Shown: positions 1 through 8,927, counted from the first letter of the stretch. The stretch: 64,000 nucleotides of DNA from Bdellovibrio bacteriovorus (GCF_001592755.1 NZ_LUKF01000020.1:1-64000); one strand, 5' to 3'. Made by a program: numbers and translations. Notes: a model not told the origin generated them from the letters alone.

Positions 1-179
<179 letters not shown>

Positions 180-526
180 GGCGACAGAACCGCACTTCAT
201 TCAGAGTAAAACATTTCGAACAGAATGTTACTGGTCGAAACTCTTAGCGACCGGTTTGATGCAATTGCTCACTGCCACGATGGCAGTAAAACCCTTTATT
301 ACAAACCAAAATTTAGTCGAAATAATCTTGACGAGTTTTCCGTGTCCGTAAAACGACCATGCTTAAACGAATCCACTAATTTATTTTAAAAATGAATCTT
401 GAGCCAATATTGCACAGTCTGCGCAATGCGGAAGTGTTTGAAGGGCGGTTCATTTGTTCTCGGGGCATACATCCTGAAAAGCAATTTAAACCCATGATAT
501 GTTCTGCGCATGGGTGAGGTGTTGAA
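180..526. other. Leader region of the HNH gene
   Basis: No convincing gene is seen. The stretch holds one palindrome (271-287, arms ACTGCCA/TGGCAGT). It also has a 7-bp inverted repeat, ACCCATG at 490-496 and CATGGGT at 509-515, whose 3' arm touches the GAGGT ribosome-binding site at 515-519 just before the ATG at 527. In RNA this hairpin could limit ribosome access. Confidence 0.5.
271..287. repeat. Palindrome, TACTGCCAC family
   Basis: Seven-base arms ACTGCCA and TGGCAGT surround a 3-bp centre. The same core recurs inside the HNH gene (1209-1229) and in the 18.1-kb intergenic cluster. Function is unknown; it could be a protein-binding dyad or a REP-like element. Confidence 0.8.
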
Positions 527-1447
527 ATGTCGATTTCAAAAATGACAAACAATGAATTGGATTCAAGAATAAAAACTCTTGCGAGCAATGAGCGCAAGCT
601 TTTGAAATCTATTCTCTTCACAATATCAGAGATTGACAGTCGACGTTCATATTTAGAGCTAGGATATCCCAGTCTTTTTGATTATCTCACGAAAGAAGTC
701 GGTTATAGCGGAGGAAGCGCACAAAGACGAATTGATGCCGCTCGAATTCTTCGTGAGATTCCTGAGACTGCAGAGAAAATAGAATCTGGTGAAATAAAGT
801 TGAACCAAATATCGATGCTACAAAGAGCCGCAAGAGAAATTGCGAAAGAACGCAATGTAGAGGTGAGTGCACACGATAAAAAAGAACTTTTGAATCAAAT
901 TGCCAATCGAGGCCACGAAGAGACGCAAAAAGAGATCGCCATTTTTTTTGATCTGCCCGTAATTGAAGCTCCCGTTTCTAAAGTACAAGCCGATGAAAGC
1001 GTTCGCTTAGAATTCACATTGACCAAAGAACAATATGAAAAGTTGAAACAGGCACAAGCCCTTCTTGCACACTCATCATCTTCGTCTGATATTCCGAATT
1101 TTATTGAACATATTTGCGATAAGATTATCACTCAGAAAACTAAAGTTAGATCTTTGAAGAATGAACGCGCGGATGAGACGCGCATTGATTCTAGTGGCGA
1201 AAGTTCCGTTACTGCCACGGTGGCAGTAAGCACGCGCGTCAAGAAAATGCTGCTCGCAAAACAACCTTGCTGTCAGTTTAAAATCCCATCCACCGGAAAA
1301 ATCTGCGGAAGTACTTGGCTGTTGCAAGTCGATCATATTCGACCGCGCTGGAGCGGAGGTGATAACTCTATAGATAATCTTCAGGTGCTCTGCGCACAAC
1401 ACAATAGGTTGAAGTACCGTATGGAAGCTGGACGGCGATTTAAGTAG
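527..1447 (+). CDS. DUF222-like/HNH endonuclease family protein
   Basis: This 306-residue protein has a helical N-terminal two thirds resembling the DUF222-type region that precedes HNH domains. A C-terminal HNH nuclease domain spans about residues 246-300, with a Cys pair at the start, the VDH motif and a final CAQHN segment giving the Asn and His. HNH domains cut DNA with a divalent metal; the target here cannot be read. The gene is visibly more AT-rich than its neighbours, stands alone, and is flanked by AAGATAG-type repeats on both sides. A palindrome of a dispersed family lies inside the coding sequence (1209-1229). These signs suggest a repeated or mobile gene, comparable with the REP13E12 DUF222-HNH repeats of mycobacteria. 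GAGGT lies 8 bases before the ATG. Confidence 0.85.
   Translation: MSISKMTNNELDSRIKTLASNERKLLKSILFTISEIDSRRSYLELGYPSLFDYLTKEVGYSGGSAQRRIDAARILREIPETAEKIESGEIKLNQISMLQRAAREIAKERNVEVSAHDKKELLNQIANRGHEETQKEIAIFFDLPVIEAPVSKVQADESVRLEFTLTKEQYEKLKQAQALLAHSSSSSDIPNFIEHICDKIITQKTKVRSLKNERADETRIDSSGESSVTATVAVSTRVKKMLLAKQPCCQFKIPSTGKICGSTWLLQVDHIRPRWSGGDNSIDNLQVLCAQHNRLKYRMEAGRRFK
1209..1229. repeat. Palindrome inside the HNH coding sequence
   Basis: Perfect 10-bp arms, TTACTGCCAC and GTGGCAGTAA, flank a single central G. It encodes a short Val/Thr/Ala stretch between the helical region and the HNH domain, so it is tolerated in frame as a linker. Confidence 0.9.
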
Positions 1448-1504
1448 ATTGGAGAATTTGTTTCTTAATCTCTAGCTTTGGAGTTTATCTTAAGGTGAGC
1501 AGGA

Positions 1505-1575
1505 CTGAAAAATAAGACAATATAGACAGAAGACAGAGGGAAGATAAAAGATAGAAGATAGAAGGAAAGACAAAG
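1505..1575. repeat. Degenerate AGATAGAAG purine tract
   Basis: This purine-rich stretch contains imperfect AAGATA/AGATAGAAG units on the same strand as the array at 1-179. It lies on the other side of the HNH gene, between its stop and the 3' end of mazG. It could be a decayed copy of the same microsatellite. Confidence 0.6.
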
Positions 1576-1651
1576 CTAGCGGATAAAGGCCAGTACCAGT
1601 CGCCTCAAGCGAAGTGATTTGCCGGCAGCGCCAAAACCTTTTATCAAACGC

Positions 1652-2476
1652 CTACTTCCCCCTCAAAATCTCCTTCGCCTTCACCCAATACTTATCCTTA
1701 TCATCCATACTCAAAGAACCCCAATCAACCCCATCCGCGGCGGCCAGTTCGACCATCTTATTAAACCGTGTCTCAAATTTCACATTTCCGCGGCGAAGAA
1801 TCTGTTCCGGTTCTAAATCCAAATGGCGACTTAACTGCGCCAAGGAAAACAAAACATCCCCGAGCTCCGCTTGCACCTGTTCGTCGGTGCCTTCATCAAT
1901 CGCTTCGCGAAGTTCGGCGAACTCCTCTTCCACCTTATTCATCGCGCCTTCCGCATCTTCCCAGTCAAACTGCAGCTTCTCAGTGCGTTTGCCGATTTTG
2001 TAAGCGCGTTGCAAAGCGGGAAGGGGAGGCACATTCAAAGCATAAGGCGAAGCAGAAGCTCCACTTCCATCAGCCGCCTTTTCTGCCTTCTTAATCGATT
2101 CCCAATTGCGAACAACTTCAGCAGAGTCCGCCACTTTGGTGTCACCAAACACATGCGGATGCCGGCGTAAAAGCTTCTCTGAAATGGACGAAATGACATC
2201 TTCTAAAGTGAAAGCTCCACGTTCTGAAGCCAACTGAGCGTGCAAAACCACTTGAAAAAGCACATCGCCCAGCTCTTCCTTCATCTTCTGGTCTTTTAAA
2301 GCTCCACTCGGATATTCAAGAACCTCCACCAACTCGTGGGTTTCCTCGATTGCGTACTGAGTCAAAGACTCATGAGTCTGCTCTTTATCCCAAGGGCAGC
2401 CATCTGGCCCGCGTAGACGCGCCACGATCTCGACTAAGGACTCAATTTGACGTAAGTTGGATGGAATTGCAGCCAT
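1652..2476 (-). CDS. mazG: Nucleoside triphosphate pyrophosphohydrolase MazG
   Basis: This 274-residue protein has two tandem MazG domains, the usual size for the full-length enzyme. The N-terminal one shows PDGCPWDKEQTH, the EETHE acidic helix and ELGDVLFQ. The C-terminal one repeats EEFAEL and ELGDVLFS. MazG hydrolyses (d)NTPs to the monophosphate and pyrophosphate, cleaning the nucleotide pool and in some bacteria tuning (p)ppGpp. It is transcribed divergently from the HD-domain gene across about 100 bp. No clear terminator was found downstream. Confidence 0.95.
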   Translation of the reverse strand: MAAIPSNLRQIESLVEIVARLRGPDGCPWDKEQTHESLTQYAIEETHELVEVLEYPSGALKDQKMKEELGDVLFQVVLHAQLASERGAFTLEDVISSISEKLLRRHPHVFGDTKVADSAEVVRNWESIKKAEKAADGSGASASPYALNVPPLPALQRAYKIGKRTEKLQFDWEDAEGAMNKVEEEFAELREAIDEGTDEQVQAELGDVLFSLAQLSRHLDLEPEQILRRGNVKFETRFNKMVELAAADGVDWGSLSMDDKDKYWVKAKEILRGK

Positions 2477-2575
2477 AAGGAGCCTCGACTTTCTGATGGA
2501 ATCTCTTCATAGCTAGCACAATTACAGAGTGATTTCGACAATTTTCGCAAAACAGGATACGGTAGAAAACTGGAT

Positions 2576-4984
2576 ATGCAGCGAGGTAAGCAAACTAAAA
2601 AAGGTGAGAGTCCCACGACTCGTGTCAACTATGAGGATCACAGTCTTAAGTTCTTAGACTGGGTGGATTCCATTGGCCTAGAGAAAACCTTCTTTGGTCG
2701 CATCGTTCAAGTCATGGAAGAAAAATTCTTCATCCGCCGTGCTGCCTTGATCTTCCTTTACTGCGTCCTTCTTTCTTATACGATTTTCTATCAATTAGAC
2801 GTTCCTTATAACTTCAACGTCGGCGACGTCGCGAAATTCGATGTGGTTTCTCCGATCGGTTTTGAAATGACCGACGAAGTCACCACCGAAGAAAAGCGCT
2901 TCAAGGCCGAATATTCGGTGCCGATCGTTTACGACTACGACACCAGCGTCTTTGAAAGAGTGTCCGTCAACCTGATCCACTCCTTCAGAACCATGCGCGC
3001 GTATTACCGCGAAACAAAATGGTCGCCAATACCGTCAGAACATCGCCGTCAGGTGAAGGACTTCTTCCAGCACAAAAAGCAATTCGAAAAAGAATTGGGA
3101 GTGGTGGTTTCAGATTTCATGTTCGAATGGCTGATTGATCTGAAGTTCACACCCAGAATTGAAGCCGTGATCATTCGTAACCTAGAAAGCTGGTACGACA
3201 AAAAGATCGCAGAAGCCCCAGACCGTTTTATCCCGGCGAATCAAGCAAGTGTCCTAGCCCGCGTCGTGCATAAAAACAACTTGGGTAAAGAGTTCCCCAT
3301 CCCACGTGAAGAAATCCAAGATTTGCAGGCGCCAGAAAATTTCGAGTTCGATTCAAAAAAAGACCTGAACAGATTCTCTGAAAGTGACCAGGCCAACCTT
3401 CTGTATTTCGCTAGATCCTTGCTAGTCCCGAACCTGACCTTGAATAAACAAGAGACAGCGTCAAGAAGGCAGTCCGCTCGCGATGCGGTGATTCCGGTCA
3501 CAATCACGATTAAAAAGAACCAAGCCATTATTTCTCAAGGCTCCGTGATTCAACCGGGTCAGATGGCCGTCATTAAACAAATCGAAAACATTCGCGCAGA
3601 CAAGCGAAAAGACATCATGGCGCTTTCAATGGCCCTGATGCTTTCCGTAGCGATTTTAGTCTTCTTCTCGTACCTGAAACGTTTCACGATGAACAAAGTG
3701 AAAATCGAGTTTAAAGACGTGACCGTGATGATGCTTATCGCGTTCGGAGCGATTCTTTTCACAAAGATTTACATGTTCATCACCGATGCGGCCTTCGCCT
3801 CAAAAATGGGTCATATCATTCCTCCGGCCATCTTCCTGTATGCGGCTCCGGTGGCTGCGGGGCCGATGTTGGTGGGCCTGCTTATTTCCTACGGTGAAAT
3901 CGTATGGCTCTTCACGGCCTTCCTTTCGGTGTGCTTGGGTATCATGGTCGACTACAATTACAGCTTCATGTTTGTCAGCTTGGTCGGTGGTATCGCGGCG
4001 GCTCGCGGGGTCTTTAATTGCAAAACTCGTAACGACATTTACTTTGCCGGGGTCAGAACGGGTGTAGTCAATGCCCTGATGATCGCGTTCATTTTAACAA
4101 TGACGAAGTTTGATCAAGAGGGCGGACTTAAAGAAATCCTTCTTTCAATCCCCGCGGGTTTCTTAGGCGGTATCTTCAGCGCGCTCGTCACGATGATGTT
4201 CATCCCGCTCCTGGAATCCATCTTCAACTACACAACCGACGTTAAACTTCTTGAACTGAGCAACCTGAATCATCCATTGCTAAAAGAGATGATCGTAAAA
4301 GCTCCGGGAACATATCATCACTCGATGATGGTGGGTTCGATGGTAGAGGCCGCAGCCGAAGAGATCGGAGCCAATCCGCTCTTAGGTAAAGTTATGTGCT
4401 ACTACCACGATATCGGTAAGATGGAGCATGCGAACTATTTTATTGAAAATCAAAAACCAGGACACAACCCTCACGATCACATTTCTCCATTCATGAGTAA
4501 GACCTTGTTAGTGGCGCACGTGAAAGACGGTATCGAGATGGGGATGGCCTACAAACTAGGTAAGCCGATCTTAGACGGTATCGTTCAGCATCACGGAACG
4601 ACGTTGATTTCTTATTTCTACAACAAAGCTTTGGATCTAAAAAAAGAAGACGATCCAGAAATCAGCGATCAAGATTTCCGTTACCCAGGTCCTAAACCTC
4701 AGTTCCGTGAATCTGCACTTTGCATGCTTGCAGACAGTATCGAAGCGGCGGCGCGCTCACTCGATGAACCAACGCCAGCGCGTCTGCAAAACATCGTTCG
4801 AAATATCATCCAAAGAAAATTCTCGGACGCACAGCTGGACGAGTGTAATCTAACTCTGAAAGATATTTCGAAAGTCGAAGCCGCCTTCGTGCGCATTCTT
4901 CTGGGTATTTACCATCAACGTATCGACTATCCGCGCAGCGCGGGTGGTGGATTGGGCGACACCAATGCAACTTCTGATCGTTAA
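2576..4984 (+). CDS. 7TMR-HD family phosphohydrolase, PgpH-like
   Basis: The 802-residue protein has one N-terminal membrane segment (about 54-72) and a large extracytoplasmic domain (about 80-340). About seven hydrophobic segments follow (350-560), then a cytoplasmic HD domain with the first His near 580 and HDIGKM at about 611-616. This is the order of the 7TM-7TMR_HD family, whose PgpH members hydrolyse cyclic di-AMP. The substrate here is inferred from the family only. The gene overlaps ybeY, an association also common in Firmicutes, where phoH, pgpH and ybeY cluster. Confidence 0.9.
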   Translation: MQRGKQTKKGESPTTRVNYEDHSLKFLDWVDSIGLEKTFFGRIVQVMEEKFFIRRAALIFLYCVLLSYTIFYQLDVPYNFNVGDVAKFDVVSPIGFEMTDEVTTEEKRFKAEYSVPIVYDYDTSVFERVSVNLIHSFRTMRAYYRETKWSPIPSEHRRQVKDFFQHKKQFEKELGVVVSDFMFEWLIDLKFTPRIEAVIIRNLESWYDKKIAEAPDRFIPANQASVLARVVHKNNLGKEFPIPREEIQDLQAPENFEFDSKKDLNRFSESDQANLLYFARSLLVPNLTLNKQETASRRQSARDAVIPVTITIKKNQAIISQGSVIQPGQMAVIKQIENIRADKRKDIMALSMALMLSVAILVFFSYLKRFTMNKVKIEFKDVTVMMLIAFGAILFTKIYMFITDAAFASKMGHIIPPAIFLYAAPVAAGPMLVGLLISYGEIVWLFTAFLSVCLGIMVDYNYSFMFVSLVGGIAAARGVFNCKTRNDIYFAGVRTGVVNALMIAFILTMTKFDQEGGLKEILLSIPAGFLGGIFSALVTMMFIPLLESIFNYTTDVKLLELSNLNHPLLKEMIVKAPGTYHHSMMVGSMVEAAAEEIGANPLLGKVMCYYHDIGKMEHANYFIENQKPGHNPHDHISPFMSKTLLVAHVKDGIEMGMAYKLGKPILDGIVQHHGTTLISYFYNKALDLKKEDDPEISDQDFRYPGPKPQFRESALCMLADSIEAAARSLDEPTPARLQNIVRNIIQRKFSDAQLDECNLTLKDISKVEAAFVRILLGIYHQRIDYPRSAGGGLGDTNATSDR

Positions 4985-5414
4985 TGAATCTAAGCACGCC
5001 GTGCCTCGCAAATTCATCACGGAATGGATGGACGAAGTGGTCAGTGAGCTTAAAAAACGTCGCATCCTCAAAGCCGCCCACGCGAAAAAAGAACTCACCT
5101 TGGTGTTCTTAGATAAAAAGCCCGCGCAGAAAATCAATTTCGAGTTTCGCGGTAAAGACTACGCCACAGATGTCCTTAGTTTTGACTCGATGGACCCGAT
5201 TTCTTTCGGGGAGCTTGTCATGTGTCCCGAAGTTCTAAAGCGCCAAGCTAAAGAACATAAACTCAGTTTTCAACATGAATTGGGATACATGCTTTTGCAT
5301 GGGGTTCTTCATTTATTGGGCTATGATCATGAGACCAATGAAAAGGACGCCAAAGAAATGTTCGACCTCCAGGACGCTGTTTTCGAAAAGCTTTTGAAAA
5401 AACTCTCTGCCTAA
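4944..5414 (+). CDS. ybeY: Endoribonuclease YbeY (rRNA maturation factor)
   Basis: The 156-residue protein ends with the zinc motif HGVLHLLGYDH (H-x3-H-x5-H), diagnostic of YbeY, a metal-dependent RNase for 16S rRNA 3' maturation and ribosome quality control. A second possible start at 4965 (MQLLIVNE) fits the usual N-terminus better and would give 149 residues. Either start overlaps the 3' end of the HD-domain gene, implying translational coupling. Confidence 0.95.
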   Translation: MVDWATPMQLLIVNESKHAVPRKFITEWMDEVVSELKKRRILKAAHAKKELTLVFLDKKPAQKINFEFRGKDYATDVLSFDSMDPISFGELVMCPEVLKRQAKEHKLSFQHELGYMLLHGVLHLLGYDHETNEKDAKEMFDLQDAVFEKLLKKLSA

Positions 5415-5467
5415 ATCGGGCTCAATTCCTCTATATTGCTGCTTAAGATCAAAAAATAAAAGATCCC

Positions 5468-5671
5468 CTCGGAAGAGACACTTTGCGCACCTTGATTTGA
5501 TCAAGTTTTAAGCGAAACCGGGGTGGGTCCATCAGTTTCCACTCTGAAACTCCCATATTTCGCAATTCGTCGAACGAACACACCCTGGCATCGAGATTGT
5601 AATAGGGAATCTGTGTTCTCCCTTGTCGCCTCCGAGAGCTTTTCCCCTCCCTGCTCGCGGAGGCGTTTTTC
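5468..5671 (+). ncRNA. Structured RNA with terminator before prfB
   Basis: Four nested or adjacent stems can be drawn by eye. P1 pairs CTCGGA-aga-GACA (5468-5480) with TGTC-gcc-TCCGAG (5624-5636). P2 is CTTGAT/ATCAAG (5491-5505). P3 combines GCGAAA, TGGG and AGTTTC with GAAACT, CCCA and TTTCGC (5512-5563). P4 pairs GAACACA and CCCT with AGGG and TGTGTTC (5576-5618). A strong terminator follows and its 5' strand uses the same bases as the 3' side of P1, so the two are mutually exclusive. It may be a free-standing small RNA (6S-like is one option) or a riboswitch/attenuator. No known riboswitch core was recognised. Confidence 0.5.
5627..5670 (+). terminator. Rho-independent terminator upstream of prfB
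   Basis: CGCCTCCG (5627-5634) pairs with CGGAGGCG (5658-5665). The stem extends by GAGC/GCTC after one mismatch, so 12 of 13 positions pair, and TTTTT follows at 5666-5670. It ends one base before the prfB -35 box. Confidence 0.85.
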
Positions 5672-5699
5672 TTGACAGACTAGGTCCCCCAGATACACT
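5672..5699 (+). promoter_or_regulatory. Sigma-70-type promoter for prfB
   Basis: A consensus -35 TTGACA (5672-5677) is followed, with a 16-bp spacer, by TACACT (5694-5699, 4 of 6 consensus). The predicted start falls at about 5706-5707, on the prfB ATG itself, which implies a leaderless mRNA. No Shine-Dalgarno is seen before that ATG. An inverted repeat CCCCAG/CTGGGG (5687-5703) overlaps the -10 region. Confidence 0.5.
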
Positions 5700-5706
5700 G
5701 GGGCCT

Positions 5707-6838
5707 ATGTCTATCGTTACTGAATCATCGGAAATCAAAAGCAGAATCGGCGCTCTCGAAAGTTTCTCGACGGAACTTCGGGGGTATCTTTGACCTAGAT
5801 AAAAAGAAAAAGCGTCTTGACGAGCTTGCGATCCAAGCCGAAAACCCCGCGCTGTGGGAAAAGCCTGCAGAAATGCAAAAACTCAATAAAGAAAAGACCC
5901 TGCTTGAAAGAGCGGTGGGAGAGTTTGATTCTTTCGCCAACCGACTGAGCGATGCCAAAGTTCTTTTGGAAATGGCAATGGAAGCTCAAGATGAGGGCAG
6001 CTTCAGCGAAGTGAAAGCCGAAGTCGATTCCTTAGAAAAATACGGACAAGATTTAGAATTAAAGCGAGTTCTTAATGGCGAACTCGACACGAACAGTGCT
6101 TACTTATCGATCAACTCGGGCGCCGGTGGGACGGAGTCCTGTGATTGGGCCGAGATGCTTCTGCGTATGTACACGCGCTATGCCGACAAACACGGCTATA
6201 AGGTCAGTGTTGTCGAGATGACCGAAGGCGAAGGAGCGGGGATCAAATCCTGCACTCTTTTAGTCGAAGGACCTTACGCTTATGGCTACTTGAAAGCAGA
6301 ATCGGGCGTTCATCGCCTCGTGCGTATTTCTCCGTTTGATTCCAATGCTCGTCGACACACTTCTTTTGCGTCTGTGTTTGCGTGGGCCGAGGTCGACGAC
6401 GACATCAATATTGAAGTTCGTCCTGAAGACACTCGCGTTGAAACTTTCCGTTCTAGTGGGGCGGGTGGACAGCACGTGAATAAAACCGACTCTGCAGTTC
6501 GTATGTACCATATTCCAACAGGCATTGTTGTTTCCTGCCAAATGGAGCGTTCGCAAATCCAAAATAGAGAAAAGGCGATGAAGATGTTAAAAGCGCGCCT
6601 TTACGAATTGGAAATTGAAAAGCGCAATGCTGAAAAAGACGCGATGAACTCGCAGAAAAAAGCCAACGAATGGGGATCGCAAATTCGTTCTTACGTGATG
6701 CACCCTTATCAAATGGTGAAAGACCACCGCACGGACTTTGAAACCAATCAAGTGGACGATGTGATGGACGGGGATTTAGATGGCTTTATCATGGCTTATC
6801 TAAAATCCCAAATCACGACAGAGGCGAAACCTCAGTGA
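5707..6838 (+). CDS. prfB: Peptide chain release factor 2 (programmed +1 frameshift)
   Basis: A 28-codon first frame begins at ATG 5707 and stops at TGA 5791-5793. The site has the classic GGGGG-TAT-CTT-TGA-C layout: an internal Shine-Dalgarno-like G run, then slippery CTT before TGA C. A +1 shift (join 5707..5790, 5792..6838) gives about 376 residues. RF2 reads UGA and UAA. The anticodon-mimic SPF lies at 208-210 and the catalytic GGQ at 253-255, matching E. coli spacing. When RF2 is scarce the UGA is read slowly and frameshifting rises, giving autoregulation. Annotation from the internal ATG at 5873 would lose the N-terminal domain. The stop overlaps the GTG of the next gene. Confidence 0.97.
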
Positions 6839-8070
6839 ATAAGTCCTTAATGTGGATTGCATGGCGACTTTTGATTTCTCGAAAAACTCTTTTCGGGGGA
6901 TCGGCGCCATTGTCTTTGTTGGGACTTGTTTTAGGTGTGGCGGCGCTGGTCGCATCGATGGCCGTGATGAGTGGCTTTGAATCAACATTGAAGCACGCGA
7001 TGGCCGATGTTTCGGGGCATGCGCAAGTGGTGAAGCGCTCGCGTTTTCCTGATGACTATAAAGAACTTGAAGAGAGAATTAAAAAAGCCGAGCCCACGTT
7101 GGTGGGATCTTCACGCTTCGTCTTTATCGAAGCGGTTCTTGCTCACCAAGGAAAAATCTCTGGCATCCTGATTCAAGGTGTGGACACTCAAGAAGTCGGC
7201 AAAGTTTTAAATTTCAAAAGCCGGGTGATGAGCGGCTCTGCGGATTTAAGTTCTTCTTCAGAGTCGGAAGTTCCCTTGGCCTTAATGGGTAAAGGCCTTG
7301 CCGCAAAAATGAATTTAAAAGTCGGCGATAGTTTTCGTGTGGTCGTTCCTGTTGCTGACGCCGTTGATCCGTCAAAATTCCAGCGCCGTGTCGGGGAATT
7401 CCAACTGCAAGGAATTCTGGATTTAGGAAAATATGATTGGAACGAAAGATTCATTTTAAGCGATCTTGCAGCCACACAAAAACTAGCCGACATCGGAGAT
7501 CGTTATTCCGGTTTGCTTCTGCGTTTTGAAGACGTGGACTACGCACGTCAGGCCGCTTTCAATTTAAGTCATGTCTTAGGTTCACCATACTGGGTGCGCG
7601 ATTGGAGAGACTCTAACGAAAATCTTTTCGAAGCCGTCAGCGTAGAACGTCCCGGAATTTTCTTTGTTGTCTTGATTATTACTTTGGTGGCGGCGTTCAA
7701 CGTCTCTTCGACGTTGCTGGTGAACGTCGTTCGACGCTACAAAGACATCGCGATCCTAAAAACCGTCGGTCTTTCGCGAAAAGACATTATTAAGATCTTC
7801 GCCTTCCAGGGGCTTTTCATGGGCGGGATTGGTTTGTTCTTTGGATTTATTCTAGGATTTATTCTTTGCCTGCTCTTTAACTTCGCGCAAAGCCGTTTAG
7901 GTCTTGTTGCCGGTGAAGTTTATCGTCTGGATTCGATCGATGTGAACATCCGTTTTGTTGACTCCATCGCCATTGTTATCGCCACACTTTTGATTTGTTT
8001 CATCGCCACATTGGCGCCCGCTCGTCGCGGCGGCCGATTGAACCCAGTAGAAGGGCTTCGCAATGAATGA
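6835..8070 (+). CDS. lolC: Lipoprotein-releasing ABC permease, LolC/LolE family
   Basis: This 411-residue inner-membrane protein has one N-terminal membrane segment (about 24-46), a large periplasmic domain (about 50-265) and three C-terminal segments in the FtsX-like region. That is the LolC/E topology. With LolD it extracts outer-membrane lipoproteins from the inner membrane. Only one permease gene is present here, so it may work as a homodimer, as proposed for single-permease (LolF-type) systems. The GTG start overlaps the prfB stop, and the 3' end overlaps lolD by 8 bp. Confidence 0.9.
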   Translation: MNKSLMWIAWRLLISRKTLFGGSAPLSLLGLVLGVAALVASMAVMSGFESTLKHAMADVSGHAQVVKRSRFPDDYKELEERIKKAEPTLVGSSRFVFIEAVLAHQGKISGILIQGVDTQEVGKVLNFKSRVMSGSADLSSSSESEVPLALMGKGLAAKMNLKVGDSFRVVVPVADAVDPSKFQRRVGEFQLQGILDLGKYDWNERFILSDLAATQKLADIGDRYSGLLLRFEDVDYARQAAFNLSHVLGSPYWVRDWRDSNENLFEAVSVERPGIFFVVLIITLVAAFNVSSTLLVNVVRRYKDIAILKTVGLSRKDIIKIFAFQGLFMGGIGLFFGFILGFILCLLFNFAQSRLGLVAGEVYRLDSIDVNIRFVDSIAIVIATLLICFIATLAPARRGGRLNPVEGLRNE

Positions 8071-8743
8071 CACTAATGTATTTTTAAAAGCCGTTGATAT
8101 TCACAAATCCTACAGCCAAGGTACGGGAGAGTTAGAAATTCTTCGTGGCATCAGCCTAGAAATCAAAGAAGGCGAAGCTTTAGCGATCTTAGGTTCTTCG
8201 GGCGCGGGTAAAAGTACACTTTTGCAAATCATGGGAACTTTGGATCGTCCGAATAAGGGCGAACTCTTTTGTGAAGGCCGCGATCTTTTGGCGATGAGTG
8301 ATGATGAGCTGTCTCGTTTTCGTAACGCGGAAATGGGATTTGTATTCCAGTTCCATCATCTGTTGGGCGAGTTCACGGCCTTGGAAAACATCATGATCCC
8401 ATGTCGCGTGGCGGGTGAAGCTCCGAAAGCGGCGCGTGAAAAAGCTTTGCATCTTTTAGAATTCATGGGTCTTGCTGAGCGTCGAGAACATTATCCAAAT
8501 CAGTTGTCTGGTGGTGAGTTGCAGCGGGTCGCCATCGCGCGTGCCTTGGTGCGACATCCAAAGATTCTTTTCGCCGATGAGCCGACGGGAAATCTGGATT
8601 CGCAGACGAGTGGAAAGATCCAAGAGTTGTTCTTCCGTCTGAAAGAAGAGATGAAGCTCGCACTGGTCGTGGTGACGCATGATTTGACCTTTGCGACAAA
8701 GTTTCCAAAAGTATACCGAATGAAAGACGGCGTCTGGGTCTAA
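8063..8743 (+). CDS. lolD: Lipoprotein-releasing ABC ATPase LolD
   Basis: This 226-residue ABC ATPase shows Walker A GSSGAGKST (44-52), the signature LSGGE and Walker B ILFADEP followed by the TGNLDS D-loop, as in the LolD/MacB/FtsE group. It powers lipoprotein release together with the upstream permease. The ATG lies inside the 3' end of the permease gene. A long inverted repeat starts directly at its stop codon and may end the operon. Confidence 0.93.
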   Translation: MNDTNVFLKAVDIHKSYSQGTGELEILRGISLEIKEGEALAILGSSGAGKSTLLQIMGTLDRPNKGELFCEGRDLLAMSDDELSRFRNAEMGFVFQFHHLLGEFTALENIMIPCRVAGEAPKAAREKALHLLEFMGLAERREHYPNQLSGGELQRVAIARALVRHPKILFADEPTGNLDSQTSGKIQELFFRLKEEMKLALVVVTHDLTFATKFPKVYRMKDGVWV

Positions 8744-8841
8744 ACACTGGCAGATTCGTTTCTTCCGCGTTGCTGCGTCGGCGCTGTACATTTGTACAGC
8801 TTTCTCCTTGCGCCTTGAATAAACGAATCTTCCAGCGTTTA
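8741..8841. repeat. 101-bp nested inverted-repeat element
   Basis: Outer 21-bp arms (8741-8761 and 8821-8841) match at 19 positions. A perfect inner hairpin, GCTGTACA-tt-TGTACAGC, lies at 8783-8800. The left arm includes the lolD stop codon. There is no T run, so it is not a standard terminator; it could be a folded 3' end, a REP-like element or a binding site. Confidence 0.75.
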
Positions 8842-8898
8842 GCCTTCTCAAAAATGCGCTAACTGCGCGCTTTTCCTTGGAAGCGCGGCGCGTCTTCT

Positions 8899-8927
8899 TT
8901 GACAGGACCTTGGTCTTAAGTTACGAT
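8899..8927 (+). promoter_or_regulatory. Sigma-70-type promoter for bamA
   Basis: TTGACA (8899-8904), a 17-bp spacer and TACGAT (8922-8927) give a good housekeeping promoter. Transcription would begin about 8934, some 63 bases before the bamA start. Confidence 0.65.

Noticed and set aside
5468-5671. Structured RNA as a c-di-GMP (GEMM) riboswitch or T-box
   Set aside because: The GEMM conserved core and the T-box sequence were looked for and not found.
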